Under the pieces are notes generated by a model that did no database searches, was not told where the DNA came from, and worked only from the letters and a program-made list of their open reading frames with translations. A stretch of DNA of 64,000 nucleotides from Pseudoxanthomonas gei (GTDB lineage Bacteria; Pseudomonadota; Gammaproteobacteria; Xanthomonadales; Xanthomonadaceae), in NCBI RefSeq assembly GCF_010119615.1, contig NZ_QOVG01000010.1:1-64000 (forward strand), written 5' to 3'. This document shows, piece after piece, positions 33,205 through 41,703 of the stretch (position 1 is its first letter; each line of letters begins with the position of its first letter). The position numbers were made by a program, and so were the translations under genes.

Positions 33205-34545
33205 ATGAAGCTGGTAGCTGCCTGGTTCAAGATTCCGTTCTGGCAACGCGTGCTTGCCGGCTTCGTATTGGGCGTCCTGGCGGGCTGGGCTTTCGGTCCC
33301 TCGGCCGAGACCTGGTTCGGTCCGCTCGGCGACCTGTACGTCACCCTGATCAAGATGATCGCGGTACCGCTGGTGTTCTTCGCGGTGATCAATGCGGTGA
33401 GCTCGCTGCATGGGCAGAAGTCCATTGCCGCGCTGGCCGGGCGCACCTTCGCCTGGTTCGCCTTCACCGCCGTGCTGGCGGTGGTGGTGGGCCTGGTGTT
33501 CGGGCTGGTGATACGTCCGGGCGAAGGCGTGGGCGTGCTGCAGGTGGCCTCGGACTACAAGCCCAAGCAGGCGCCAGGCGTGGTCGACGTGCTGCTGAAC
33601 ATCGTGCCCGCTAATGTTTTCCAGGCGCTGTCGGGTGCCGCCACCGCGAAAACCACCGACGGCACCAGCGTGCTGGTGCCGCGCAACGGCACGGTGCTGC
33701 AGGTCATCTTCTTCGCCGGACTGGTCGGGTTCGCGTTCGTCAGGCTGGGCGAAAAAACCGCCAACCTGCGCAGGCTGGCGGGCGAGGCCAGCGAGACCAT
33801 GATCCAGATCACCCGTTTCGTGCTGGAGTTCACGCCGCTGGGCACGTTCGGACTGATCGCAGCGCTGGTAGGCGGCTATGGCTTCGAGCAACTCAGGCCG
33901 CTGCTCACCTTCGTGATTGCGCTGTACGCAGCCTGCGCCTTCCACATCATCGTGGTCTACAGCGGCCTGCTGCTGGCGCACGGACTGAATCCACTGAAGT
34001 TCTTCCGCGGCGCGGCGCCGGCCATGCAGGTGGGCTTCGTCGCCTCGAGCAGCTTCGCGGCCATGCCGGCCTCGCTGCGCAGCGTCACCCACAACCATGG
34101 GGTCAACCGCGATTACGCGGCATTCGCGGTGCCTCTGGGTGCCAGCATCAAGATGGACGGCTGTGGCGCGATCTATCCGGCGCTGGCGGCGGTGTTCATC
34201 GCCCAGTACACCGGCATCGAACTGTCATGGTCGCAGTACCTGATCATTGCACTGGCCTCGGTGCTGGGCAGCTTCGGCACCGCCGGCGTGCCCGGCACCG
34301 CGGTGATCATGGCCACGGTGGTGCTCAGCGCCGCCAACCTGCCGCTGGAAGCCATCGGCTTCCTGTATGCGATCGACCGGATCCTGGACATGATGCGCAC
34401 CATGACCAACGTCACCGGGCAGATGCTGGTACCGGTGCTGGTGGCCAAGGAAACCGGGATGCTGGACCGCGCGATCTACGATGCGGCGCCGACCAACCTG
34501 GGTATCGAGGACGAGCAGGCAGGCAGTGCGGGCAGGGTGCCGTGA
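33205..34545 (+). CDS. dicarboxylate/amino acid:cation symporter
   Basis: A 446-aa sodium/proton symporter of the DAACS family (GltP/DctA-like). Markers are KMIAVPLVFFAVINAVSSL, the SSSFAAMPAS serine-rich loop near residues 275-284, GASIKMDGCGAIYPALAAVFIAQ (helix 7) and GTAGVPGTAVI (HP2). All these motifs are intact. It would import glutamate/aspartate or C4-dicarboxylates. The start has only a weak ribosome-binding site. The GNAT gene overlaps its stop if that gene starts at GTG 34542. Confidence 0.92.
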   Translation: MKLVAAWFKIPFWQRVLAGFVLGVLAGWAFGPSAETWFGPLGDLYVTLIKMIAVPLVFFAVINAVSSLHGQKSIAALAGRTFAWFAFTAVLAVVVGLVFGLVIRPGEGVGVLQVASDYKPKQAPGVVDVLLNIVPANVFQALSGAATAKTTDGTSVLVPRNGTVLQVIFFAGLVGFAFVRLGEKTANLRRLAGEASETMIQITRFVLEFTPLGTFGLIAALVGGYGFEQLRPLLTFVIALYAACAFHIIVVYSGLLLAHGLNPLKFFRGAAPAMQVGFVASSSFAAMPASLRSVTHNHGVNRDYAAFAVPLGASIKMDGCGAIYPALAAVFIAQYTGIELSWSQYLIIALASVLGSFGTAGVPGTAVIMATVVLSAANLPLEAIGFLYAIDRILDMMRTMTNVTGQMLVPVLVAKETGMLDRAIYDAAPTNLGIEDEQAGSAGRVP

Positions 34546-34967
34546 CCGCAATGCAGGGCGATTTGGTCCTGGTCGAGCGCTTCCCGGGAATCGATGATTA
34601 CCGGCGCCTGCGCAGCGAGGCGGGGCTTTCGCCAAAATCCGCCGAAGCGGCAACCCGCGGGCTTGCCAATACGCTGTTCGGGGTAAGCGTTCTCGACGGG
34701 GACCGCAGCATCGGCATGGGCCGGATCATCGGCGATGGCGGCTGCTTTTTCGTGGTGGTGGATATCGCCGTTCAACCCGACTACCAGGGACGCGGCCTCG
34801 GAAAACGCATCATGGCGGCACTGGACGCCTGGTTGCGTGCCAACGCGCCGGTCTCGGCCAATGTCTCCCTGTTTGCCGATGGCAAGGCCCGTGAGCTCTA
34901 CGCGAAATACGGATTCGTGCAGGCCGGTCCGGTTTCGGTGGGCATGCACTACACGGTAAAGGGCTGA
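34542..34967 (+). CDS. GNAT family N-acetyltransferase
   Basis: A 141-aa GNAT enzyme. The acetyl-CoA loop VDIAVQPDYQGRGLGKRIM (residues ~67-85) is intact, and the C-terminal LYAKYGFVQAG is typical. GTG 34542 overlaps the symporter stop (GTGA) with AGGG nearby; ATG 34551 is also possible. The substrate is unknown. It is likely translated together with the symporter. It converges on the membrane-protein gene at 34998. Confidence 0.9.
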   Translation: MTAMQGDLVLVERFPGIDDYRRLRSEAGLSPKSAEAATRGLANTLFGVSVLDGDRSIGMGRIIGDGGCFFVVVDIAVQPDYQGRGLGKRIMAALDAWLRANAPVSANVSLFADGKARELYAKYGFVQAGPVSVGMHYTVKG

Positions 34968-34997
34968 CCGACCTTGGTCGAAGGGTCCTGCCCGGGC

Positions 34998-35417
34998 TCA
35001 GGCAAACGCCTGGGACTGGATGCGCGGCATCGTCAGCAGGGCTCCAAGCACCGCGAACGGAATGGGCAACAGGACGCCGATCACGGTGACCCATTCCGCA
35101 TGGGGTATCAGCGTTGCATGGACGATCACCACTGCCGTCAGCAACGCACCGATCGCCAGTGCCGCGGCTCCGTGGCTGGATCTGGCGACCCATGCCGCCA
35201 CCCCGCCACCTGCCAGCGCCGCCACTGCCCACGCGGTGAGCATGCAGGCGATGGCCGATGCCGGAGTGGACCCTGCATAGGCAAGCAACGATTCCTGCGT
35301 GGCGAAATCCGTGGCATCGGGAAGCCGGTGCAGTTGCAGGAACCCGTATACGAAACCGGTTACCACCAGGCCCGCGGCCAGGATGCCGAGCAGGATTCCA
35401 GACAGGGTGCGTGCCAT
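34998..35417 (-). CDS. hypothetical four-helix membrane protein
   Basis: A 139-aa protein with four hydrophobic segments (about residues 5-25, 48-75, 80-100, 108-132) and few charged residues. I do not recognise a family. ATG 35417 has GGAG 9 nt upstream. It is divergent from the thioesterase gene with 95 bp between and converges on the GNAT gene. No function can be proposed. Confidence 0.7.
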   Translation of the reverse strand: MARTLSGILLGILAAGLVVTGFVYGFLQLHRLPDATDFATQESLLAYAGSTPASAIACMLTAWAVAALAGGGVAAWVARSSHGAAALAIGALLTAVVIVHATLIPHAEWVTVIGVLLPIPFAVLGALLTMPRIQSQAFA

Positions 35418-35512
35418 CGCGTGTTGCTCCTTGGGTGCGTCACCAAGGATGGACCGCAAACCCTTCGGCGCGCAACCGGCTAAGCTGCCGCCAGCCCCAG
35501 GAGAACCGAACG

Positions 35513-36025
35513 ATGAGTGGCCAACAACGCGAGCTGACCTTCCGATTCCTTGCCGAGCCCACCGACGTCAACTATGGAGGCAAGGTGCACGGTGGCGTGG
35601 TGATGAAGTGGATCGACCAGGTGGGTTATGCGGCGGCCGTCGGCTGGAGCGGCCAATACAGCGTGACCGTGGCCGTGGGCGGCATCCGTTTCCTGGCGCC
35701 CATCCGCATCAGCGACCTGGTCACGGTAACGGCGACCCTGGTGTACACCGGCAGCAGCAGCATGCATTTCGCCGTCGACGTGCGCGCGCGCGATCCGGGG
35801 CTGGACCCCAGCCACGCCGGGAACCGCCTGTGCACCCATTGCATCATCGTGTTCGTCGCCCTGGATGGGGTGGAAGGCAAGCCGACCCCCGTGCCTTCGT
35901 GGCAGCCCGACACCGACGACGACCGGCGGATGTCCGAGTACGCGACCAAGGTCATGGAACTCAGCAAGGGCATCGAGGACACCATCGCCCATTACCAGGA
36001 ACCGCAGGCGGCAGGCCGGCAATGA
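35513..36025 (+). CDS. hotdog-fold acyl-CoA thioesterase
   Basis: A 170-aa YciA-type hotdog thioesterase. NYGGKVHGGVVMKWIDQVGYAAA (residues ~20-42) carries the Asn, Gly-rich loop and catalytic Asp, and VTVAVGGIRFLAPI follows. The long tail (ALDGVEGKPTPVPSW..) fits acyl-CoA thioesterases. It would hydrolyse acyl-CoA in the cytosol. CAGGAG lies 9 nt before ATG. A strong hairpin follows the stop. Confidence 0.9.
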   Translation: MSGQQRELTFRFLAEPTDVNYGGKVHGGVVMKWIDQVGYAAAVGWSGQYSVTVAVGGIRFLAPIRISDLVTVTATLVYTGSSSMHFAVDVRARDPGLDPSHAGNRLCTHCIIVFVALDGVEGKPTPVPSWQPDTDDDRRMSEYATKVMELSKGIEDTIAHYQEPQAAGRQ

Positions 36026-36049
36026 AAAAGGCCGCGTAGGCGGCCTTTT
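36026..36049. terminator. bidirectional rho-independent terminator
   Basis: AAAAGGCCGC (36026-36035) pairs perfectly with GCGGCCTTTT (36040-36049) around GTAG. It begins 1 bp after the thioesterase stop and lies 26 bp from the stop of the converging NlpC/P60 gene. The A/T-flanked stem serves both strands. Confidence 0.85.
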
Positions 36050-36075
36050 CTCATTGCTGCCTGGGGACAGGCGCG

Positions 36076-36855
36076 TTACATGGCCACCCGGCGCGCCTGC
36101 ATGAACTTGGCGCTCCAGTAACCGCTGAGCAGGGTGTCCACGCGCACATCCTTGCCGGTGCTGGGCGAGTGCAGGAAGCGACCTTCCCCCACGTAGATGC
36201 CGACGTGGTTGACGCGGCCCTTGAGGCCGAAGAAAACCAGGTCACCCTGCCTGAGGCTGTCGCGGTCCTTGATCAGCTCGGCAGAATCCTCGCTGGCCAT
36301 TTCCCGCGAGACGCGCGGCAATTCGATTCCCAGCGCGGTGCGGAAGACGTAGCCGACCAGCCCGCTGCAATCGAAACCGCTGTCCGGTGACGTGCCGCCC
36401 CAGCGATACGGGGTGCCGAGCAGGGTCAACGCGCGCTTCAGCACGCTCTGCACCTTGCCGCGGGATTCCTGGGGCGCGATCACGCCGCTCCGGGTCAGGT
36501 CATAGTTGGATACCAGCTGGCTCAGGTCGGTGGCGAACATGGCCGAACGGTCGAGCATGGGCATGGTGTCGCCGGCGGCTAGGCGGGGCAGCAGGGCGGT
36601 AAGGGTGACCGCAGCGGCCTCGGTGGCCTTGTCGCGGATGCTGGATTTAGCGTCGGTGACCACCGTATCGCTGGAAACGCTGGTAGGCGCGCGGTTGGCG
36701 GGCTCGCCCTGGGACGGGGTGGGGACGGTCTGGGCCTGGGCCGTGAAACTGGCCAGGCAGAGGAGCGCAGCACCGAAGAAGTGGATGGGGGATACCCCTG
36801 CCGAAGCGGGGCGGCGGGCGGCGGGCAGGCCTTTTTGCAGGTCGTCAGTCGTCAC
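36076..36855 (-). CDS. NlpC/P60 family cell-wall peptidase
   Basis: A 259-aa exported protein. A signal/anchor near residues 20-42 is followed by a variable stretch (about 45-130) and a C-terminal NlpC/P60 domain (about 135-250). The catalytic triad is visible: Cys in FDCSGLVGYV, His in RVNHVGIYVG and a third polar residue in FLHSPSTG. It would cleave peptide bonds in peptidoglycan stem peptides. A paralogous gene follows on the same strand upstream (36957), so the pair looks duplicated. Confidence 0.92.
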   Translation of the reverse strand: MTTDDLQKGLPAARRPASAGVSPIHFFGAALLCLASFTAQAQTVPTPSQGEPANRAPTSVSSDTVVTDAKSSIRDKATEAAAVTLTALLPRLAAGDTMPMLDRSAMFATDLSQLVSNYDLTRSGVIAPQESRGKVQSVLKRALTLLGTPYRWGGTSPDSGFDCSGLVGYVFRTALGIELPRVSREMASEDSAELIKDRDSLRQGDLVFFGLKGRVNHVGIYVGEGRFLHSPSTGKDVRVDTLLSGYWSAKFMQARRVAM

Positions 36856-36956
36856 GCGGAAGTCTTGTGTAGCGGATCAGGGGTCGATAATGACTTCACA
36901 AGGCCTTCATGTGGTTCAAATTCCGTTATTGCGGCGTGAACAAGTCGCGATCCCGG

Positions 36957-37547
36957 TCACATTTTTCCGTTCAGGACGCGTTTTGCGCCCGAATAATGGT
37001 CGCGCCAGTAGGGGCCATCCAGGTAGTCCAGGCGGACGGTCCCGCCGGTACTGGGGGCATGCACGAAACGTCCTTCCCCCACATAGATGCCTACGTGGCT
37101 GACATTGCCCTTGCTGCCGAAAAACACCAGGTCGGCGGCGGCCAGTTTGCCTGGGTCGATCCGCGGCCCCTGCAGGGCGGCAAGCTCACGCGAGCTGCGG
37201 GGCAGGTACAGCGCCAGCATGTCGCGGTAGACATAGGTGACCAGGCCGCTGCAGTCGAAGCCGCTCTGCGGCGTATTGCCGCCGTAGGTATAGGGCGTGC
37301 CCACCAGGCCGATGGCACGCATCAGCACGGAATTGGCGGCGGCCGGATCCCCGGGCCTCACCTGCGGCCATTCACGTTGCGTCGCCACGGGTGGCCCCGG
37401 CCGGCGGACCGCCTCGTTGCCGCCACAGGCAGCCAGCAGCAGGCATAGCCAGGGGATTACAAGCGGCAACGGCAGTCGCCTGCCGCCCGGGACTGGGGCA
37501 GCAACTGGCGTGGGGCCCGGCAAGCCGGGATAATGCGCAGCCTTCAT
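36957..37547 (-). CDS. NlpC/P60 family lipoprotein peptidase
   Basis: A 196-aa lipoprotein. The signal ends LCLLLAAC (lipobox). The NlpC/P60 domain (about residues 70-190) has Cys in FDCSGLVTYV, His in NVSHVGIYVG and FVHAPSTG. The domain resembles the downstream paralogue strongly (DSGFDCSGLV, DLVFFG.KG.V.HVGIYVGEGRF.H.PSTG). The start at ATG 37547 has only a weak ribosome-binding site, and a TTG nearer the hydrophobic core is an alternative. It probably works as an envelope muropeptide endopeptidase. Confidence 0.9.
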   Translation of the reverse strand: MKAAHYPGLPGPTPVAAPVPGGRRLPLPLVIPWLCLLLAACGGNEAVRRPGPPVATQREWPQVRPGDPAAANSVLMRAIGLVGTPYTYGGNTPQSGFDCSGLVTYVYRDMLALYLPRSSRELAALQGPRIDPGKLAAADLVFFGSKGNVSHVGIYVGEGRFVHAPSTGGTVRLDYLDGPYWRDHYSGAKRVLNGKM

Positions 37548-37636
37548 TGCGGTCAATCTTGACCGCAATCCCCCGCGGCCCACAAGCCGCACCCGCTGTC
37601 GCCCCGGTGTGCGGCGCAGCCCAGACAGAGCCCAAC

Positions 37637-38116
37637 ATGAAAATCGCAAAAGACAGCGTGGTCCTTTTCCACTACACCGTGTCCGAAACGGGCCAGGAAG
37701 CGCTGGAGAGTTCCAATGACCGCGAGCCCCTGGCCATCCTGTACGGCCACGGCAACATCATCCCGGGCCTGGAGACCGCCATGCTGGACCGCGAAGCCGG
37801 CGAGAGTTTCGGCGTGGACGTGTCCGCTGCCGATGCCTATGGCGAGAAGCGCGATGGCCTGAGCCAGCGCGTGCCCAAGAAGCATTTCGGCGCGCAGAAG
37901 CTTGAGCCCGGCATGCAGGTGGTCCTGCAGACCAATTTCGGCCCGCGTGCCGTGACCATCCAGAAGGTTGGCATGAGCGTGGTCGACGTCGACCTCAACC
38001 ACCCGATGGCGGGCAAGGACCTGCATTTCGACGTGGAAATCGTGGAAGTGCGTGAAGCCAGTGCCGAGGAACTCGAGCATGGCCACGTCCATGGCGAGGG
38101 TGGTCACCACCACTGA
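37637..38116 (+). CDS. slyD: FKBP-type peptidyl-prolyl isomerase SlyD
   Basis: A 159-aa protein. An FKBP domain is split by an IF (insert-in-flap) domain, as in SlyD: VLFHYTVSETG, PLAILYGHGNIIPGLE, then the insert YGEKRDGLSQRVPKKHFG..., and NHPMAGKDLHFDVEIVEV. The C-terminus is His-rich (HGHVHGEGGHHH), which binds nickel in SlyD. It combines proline isomerase, chaperone and metal-storage roles in the cytosol. A terminator follows the stop. Start ATG 37637. Confidence 0.93.
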   Translation: MKIAKDSVVLFHYTVSETGQEALESSNDREPLAILYGHGNIIPGLETAMLDREAGESFGVDVSAADAYGEKRDGLSQRVPKKHFGAQKLEPGMQVVLQTNFGPRAVTIQKVGMSVVDVDLNHPMAGKDLHFDVEIVEVREASAEELEHGHVHGEGGHHH

Positions 38117-38142
38117 CTGGCGCTTGGGCAACGACCGCTGAC

Positions 38143-38165
38143 GGCCCGCTACGGCGGGCCTTCTT
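38143..38165 (+). terminator. rho-independent terminator after slyD
   Basis: GGCCCGC (38143-38149) pairs with GCGGGCC (38154-38160) around TACG, followed by TTCTT. It begins 26 bp after the slyD stop and ends 34 bp before the next start. Confidence 0.75.
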
Positions 38166-38199
38166 CGTTGGGGCGGGGCTGCTCCCATAGAATGCACGG

Positions 38200-39450
38200 G
38201 TGAATTCCCCACGCGATGACGTCCTGATTGTCGGCGGAGGCGTGATCGGCCTGGCTACGGCGCTGGCGCTGGTCGAAGCCGGCCGGGGCGTGCGCGTGCT
38301 CGACGCCGGGCGCGTGGGCGGCGGCGCCTCGCACGGCAATTGCGGCACCATCACCCCGAGCCATGCGCCGCCGCTGGCGGCCCCGGGCATGGTCGCGGCG
38401 GGGTTGCGCTGGATGTTCACGCCGGATGCGCCGCTGTACCTGAAGCCCCGTCTTGATCCTGCGCTGTGGCGGTGGCTGGCCCATTTCGCCGCCCGCTGCA
38501 ACCTGGGGGACTGGCGCCAGAGTACGCGTTCGCGGTCTCTCATCCTCGCCGATTCCCGTGATCGGCTTACCGACTGGGTAGGGCGTTACCAGCTGCAATG
38601 CGAGTTCGCCGAGGAAGGCCTGGACTACGTGTTCCGCGAACAGGCGAACTTCGACCATTACGCCCGGGAATGCGAACTGCTGCACGAGTTCGGCATAACC
38701 AGTGAAATATTCGGCGGCGAAGCGTATCTCCGCGACGAACCGGCCTTGAAGCCCGGCGTGGCCGGCGCGGTGCGGTTCCCCGGTGACGCGCGCCTGCGCC
38801 CGGACCGTTACGTCGCCGAGTTGGCCAGGGCGCTACGCGAACGCGGCGGCGTCATCGAGGATCAGTGCCAGGTGGAATCGCTGCACGAGTCCGCCGATGG
38901 CGTGGTGGTGGCCACGGACCGCGGGGCGCGCAGAGCAGGCGAGGTGGTGTTGGCCCTGGGCGCCTGGTCGCCGCAATTCGCGAATGGCCTGGGACTCAGG
39001 CTTCCGATCCAGCCCGGCAAGGGTTATTCGATCACCTATTCGCGGCCGTTGGTCGTGCCGAAACGTCCCATGGTGCTGAAGGACCGCTCGGTCTGCGTGA
39101 CCGTGTGGGACAGCGGGTTCCGCCTCGGCAGCACCATGGAGTTTTCCGGCTACGACACCTCCCTCAACGCGATCCGCCTGGCAGCGCTCGAGCGCGGCGC
39201 GGCCGAATACCTGCACGAGCCAGTTGGCGCCACGGTGCAGGAGCGTTGGTATGGCTGGCGCCCGATGACCTGGGACGACCTGCCCATCCTGGGACGTGCG
39301 CCGCGCCATCGCCACACCTGGCTGGCGGCCGGGCATGGCATGCTCGGGGTCAGCATGAGCGCGGCCAGTGGACAGCTCATGGCCGACCTGATCAGCGGCC
39401 GGCAACCCGCCATCGATCCCACGCCCTATCGCATGGAGCGATTCCTGTGA
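38200..39450 (+). CDS. DadA-like FAD-dependent amine/amino acid oxidoreductase
   Basis: A 416-aa flavoprotein. The Rossmann FAD motif is VLIVGGGVIGLATALAL near residues 8-24, and GASHGNCGTITPSHAPPLAAPG follows, typical of the DadA group. The C-terminus has YGWRPMTWDDLPILGRAP...LAAGHGMLGVSM, the conserved FAD contact. D-amino acid or proline-type substrates are likely; the exact one is unknown. Start GTG 38200. It overlaps gor by 4 bp (GTGA), so the two are coupled. Confidence 0.9.
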   Translation: MNSPRDDVLIVGGGVIGLATALALVEAGRGVRVLDAGRVGGGASHGNCGTITPSHAPPLAAPGMVAAGLRWMFTPDAPLYLKPRLDPALWRWLAHFAARCNLGDWRQSTRSRSLILADSRDRLTDWVGRYQLQCEFAEEGLDYVFREQANFDHYARECELLHEFGITSEIFGGEAYLRDEPALKPGVAGAVRFPGDARLRPDRYVAELARALRERGGVIEDQCQVESLHESADGVVVATDRGARRAGEVVLALGAWSPQFANGLGLRLPIQPGKGYSITYSRPLVVPKRPMVLKDRSVCVTVWDSGFRLGSTMEFSGYDTSLNAIRLAALERGAAEYLHEPVGATVQERWYGWRPMTWDDLPILGRAPRHRHTWLAAGHGMLGVSMSAASGQLMADLISGRQPAIDPTPYRMERFL

Positions 39451-40832
39451 GCCAAGCGCAATACTGCAAGTACGACTACGACCTGGTGGTGATAGGCGGC
39501 GGATCGGGCGGCCTGGCGGGCGCATTCCGCGCGGCCTCGCATGGCGCGCGCGTGGCCTTGCTGGAACCCGGCGAATTCGGCGGCACCTGCGTCAACGTCG
39601 GCTGCGTGCCGAAGAAGGCGATGTGGCTGGCGGCCGAACTCGCCCAGCGCATCGACATGGCCTCGCGCATGGGTTTCGACCTGCCCATCGCAAAACTCGA
39701 TTGGCAGGAATTCATCGTCCACCGGCAGCGCTACATCGCCGGCATCCACGAGAGCTATCGCAAGCGCCTGGACGCGGCCGGCATCGTGCACCTGCCGTGC
39801 CGCGGGCATTTCGTCGACGCGCATACGGTGGAAACCCACCAGGGGCTGCGGGTCAGCGCGGCGCATGTGCTCATCGCCACGGGCGGCAAGCCGAAACGCC
39901 CCGATATTCCCGGCGCCGGACTGGGAGTGGTCTCGGACGACTTCTTCAACTTCTGCGAAGCCCCGGCCCGCGTGGCGGTCGTTGGCGGCGGCTACATCGC
40001 GGTGGAGCTGGCCGGCGTGCTGCAGGCGCTGGGCAGTAAGGTGGAAATGTTCGTGCGCGGCAGCCGCCTGCTGGACTCCTTCGACGTGGAGCTGACCGAC
40101 GAACTGGCGGAAAACCTGAGGCAGCACGGCATCCACTGCCACTTCGCCAGCACGGTGGCAGCACTGCAGCCGGCGGACGGTGAACGGGTCAGGGTGGTTG
40201 ATAGTTCAGGCCAGCCCGGTGAGCCTTTCGACAGCGTGCTGTTCGCCACCGGACGCACGCCAGCCAGCGATGGCCTGGGCCTGGAAAGCATCGGCGTGGA
40301 TATCGATGCCGGCGGCTTCATCAGGGTCGACGCATTGCAGGACACCAGCGTGCCGGGCATCCATGCGGTTGGCGATGTCTCCAGCCGGCTCGCCCTCACC
40401 CCCGTGGCCATCGCCGCGGCGCGTCGGCTGATGGATCGGCTCTTTGCGGGCAAGGCGGATGCCAGGCTGAACTACGAAGACATCGCGACCGTGGTTTTCT
40501 CGCACCCGCCGCTTGGCAAGGTGGGTCTGAGCGAAGCCGAGGCGCGTGTGCTGCACGGCGATGCGGTGCAGGTCTACCGCACCCGTTTTCGCCCCATGTT
40601 GCACGCACTGGCCGATTCGCCGCAGCGCAGCCTGTTCAAGCTGGTCTGCGTGGGCGCTGGCCAAGCGCCGGAACAGCAGCGCGTGGTCGGCATCCACCTG
40701 CTGGGCGAGGGTGCCGACGAAATACTGCAGGGTTTCGCGGTGGCGCTGAAGAAGGGCATCACCAAGCGCGATCTCGACGACACCATGGCCATCCACCCGA
40801 CGTCGGCCGAGGAAGTGGTGCTGATGCAATGA
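39447..40832 (+). CDS. gor: glutathione-disulfide reductase
   Basis: A 461-aa pyridine nucleotide-disulfide oxidoreductase. FAD motif VVIGGGSGGLAGA, redox dithiol in GGTCVNVGCVPKK (residues ~45-57), NADPH-binding GGGYIAVELAGVL, and C-terminal interface HPTSAEEVVLM. The redox dithiol and dimer-interface His-Glu fit glutathione reductase. It regenerates reduced glutathione with NADPH. GTG 39447 overlaps the oxidoreductase stop. The next gene starts 94 bp downstream. Confidence 0.9.
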   Translation: MSQAQYCKYDYDLVVIGGGSGGLAGAFRAASHGARVALLEPGEFGGTCVNVGCVPKKAMWLAAELAQRIDMASRMGFDLPIAKLDWQEFIVHRQRYIAGIHESYRKRLDAAGIVHLPCRGHFVDAHTVETHQGLRVSAAHVLIATGGKPKRPDIPGAGLGVVSDDFFNFCEAPARVAVVGGGYIAVELAGVLQALGSKVEMFVRGSRLLDSFDVELTDELAENLRQHGIHCHFASTVAALQPADGERVRVVDSSGQPGEPFDSVLFATGRTPASDGLGLESIGVDIDAGGFIRVDALQDTSVPGIHAVGDVSSRLALTPVAIAAARRLMDRLFAGKADARLNYEDIATVVFSHPPLGKVGLSEAEARVLHGDAVQVYRTRFRPMLHALADSPQRSLFKLVCVGAGQAPEQQRVVGIHLLGEGADEILQGFAVALKKGITKRDLDDTMAIHPTSAEEVVLMQ

Positions 40833-40926
40833 CGTTCCGCAACCGGAAGCAGGCGCGACGTGAGTCGCAAGGTAGCCCGTGTACAGCCTCTTCGCGACCC
40901 GCGTTGCTGCTACGTACAATGCGTTG

Positions 40927-41703
40927 ATGGACACCTACACCCTGCATCGCGGCACGGCGCCGCTGCTGATCAGCCTGCCGCACGACGGCACTGTCGTCCC
41001 CGCCGGGATCCATGCGCGCCTGACCGCCGGCGCGCAGCGGGTGCCCGACACCGACTGGCATGTTTCCCGCCTCTATGCTTTCGCGCGCGACATGGGCGCC
41101 TCGATGATCGTGCCCAGGTACTCGCGCTACGTCGTCGACCTCAATCGTCCACCTGACGACATGTCCCTGTATCCCGGCCAGAACACCACCGGGTTGTGCC
41201 CGCACCTGCAGTTCAGCGGCGAACCGGTGTACCTGGAAGGCCAGGGACCGGATGAGGCGGAGGTCGGTGAACGCGTGGAACAGTACTGGCGTCCCTACCA
41301 CCGTGCCCTGGCCGGCGAACTGCAGCGCATCCACGCCATCCACGGCCGTGCGCGGCTGTGGGAAGGGCATTCGATCCGGGGGGTGGTGCCGTTCCTGTTC
41401 GAGGGTCGGTTGCCCGATCTCAACCTGGGTACCGCTGCCGGGAGCAGTTGCTCGGCGGCGCTGCAGCAAAGGCTGGAATCGGTTCTGGCCGCGCAGGACC
41501 GCCATGACTTCATCGTCAACGGCCGCTTCAAGGGCGGCTACATCACCCGCCAATATGGCGATCCGGCACGCGGCGTGGAGGCGGTGCAACTGGAAATCAG
41601 CCAGCGCATCTACATGGATGAAGACAGCTTCGAATACGATGAGGCCAAAGCCGCGGACACACAGCTCGTGCTGCGGGAACTGCTGGTGCAGATGCTGGCA
41701 TGA
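40927..41703 (+). CDS. N-formylglutamate amidohydrolase family (HutG-like)
   Basis: A 258-aa protein of the N-formylglutamate deformylase/amidohydrolase family. LLISLPHDGTVVP near residues 13-25, DTDWHVSRLYAFA near 43-56, VDLNRPPDDMSLYPGQN near 68-85, and WEGHSI and NGRFKGGYITRQYG are family markers with metal-binding His. The classical enzyme releases formate from N-formylglutamate in histidine breakdown, but no other hut genes lie near. ATG 40927 is the best start. It is coupled to an EamA gene by an ATGA overlap. Confidence 0.88.
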   Translation: MDTYTLHRGTAPLLISLPHDGTVVPAGIHARLTAGAQRVPDTDWHVSRLYAFARDMGASMIVPRYSRYVVDLNRPPDDMSLYPGQNTTGLCPHLQFSGEPVYLEGQGPDEAEVGERVEQYWRPYHRALAGELQRIHAIHGRARLWEGHSIRGVVPFLFEGRLPDLNLGTAAGSSCSAALQQRLESVLAAQDRHDFIVNGRFKGGYITRQYGDPARGVEAVQLEISQRIYMDEDSFEYDEAKAADTQLVLRELLVQMLA

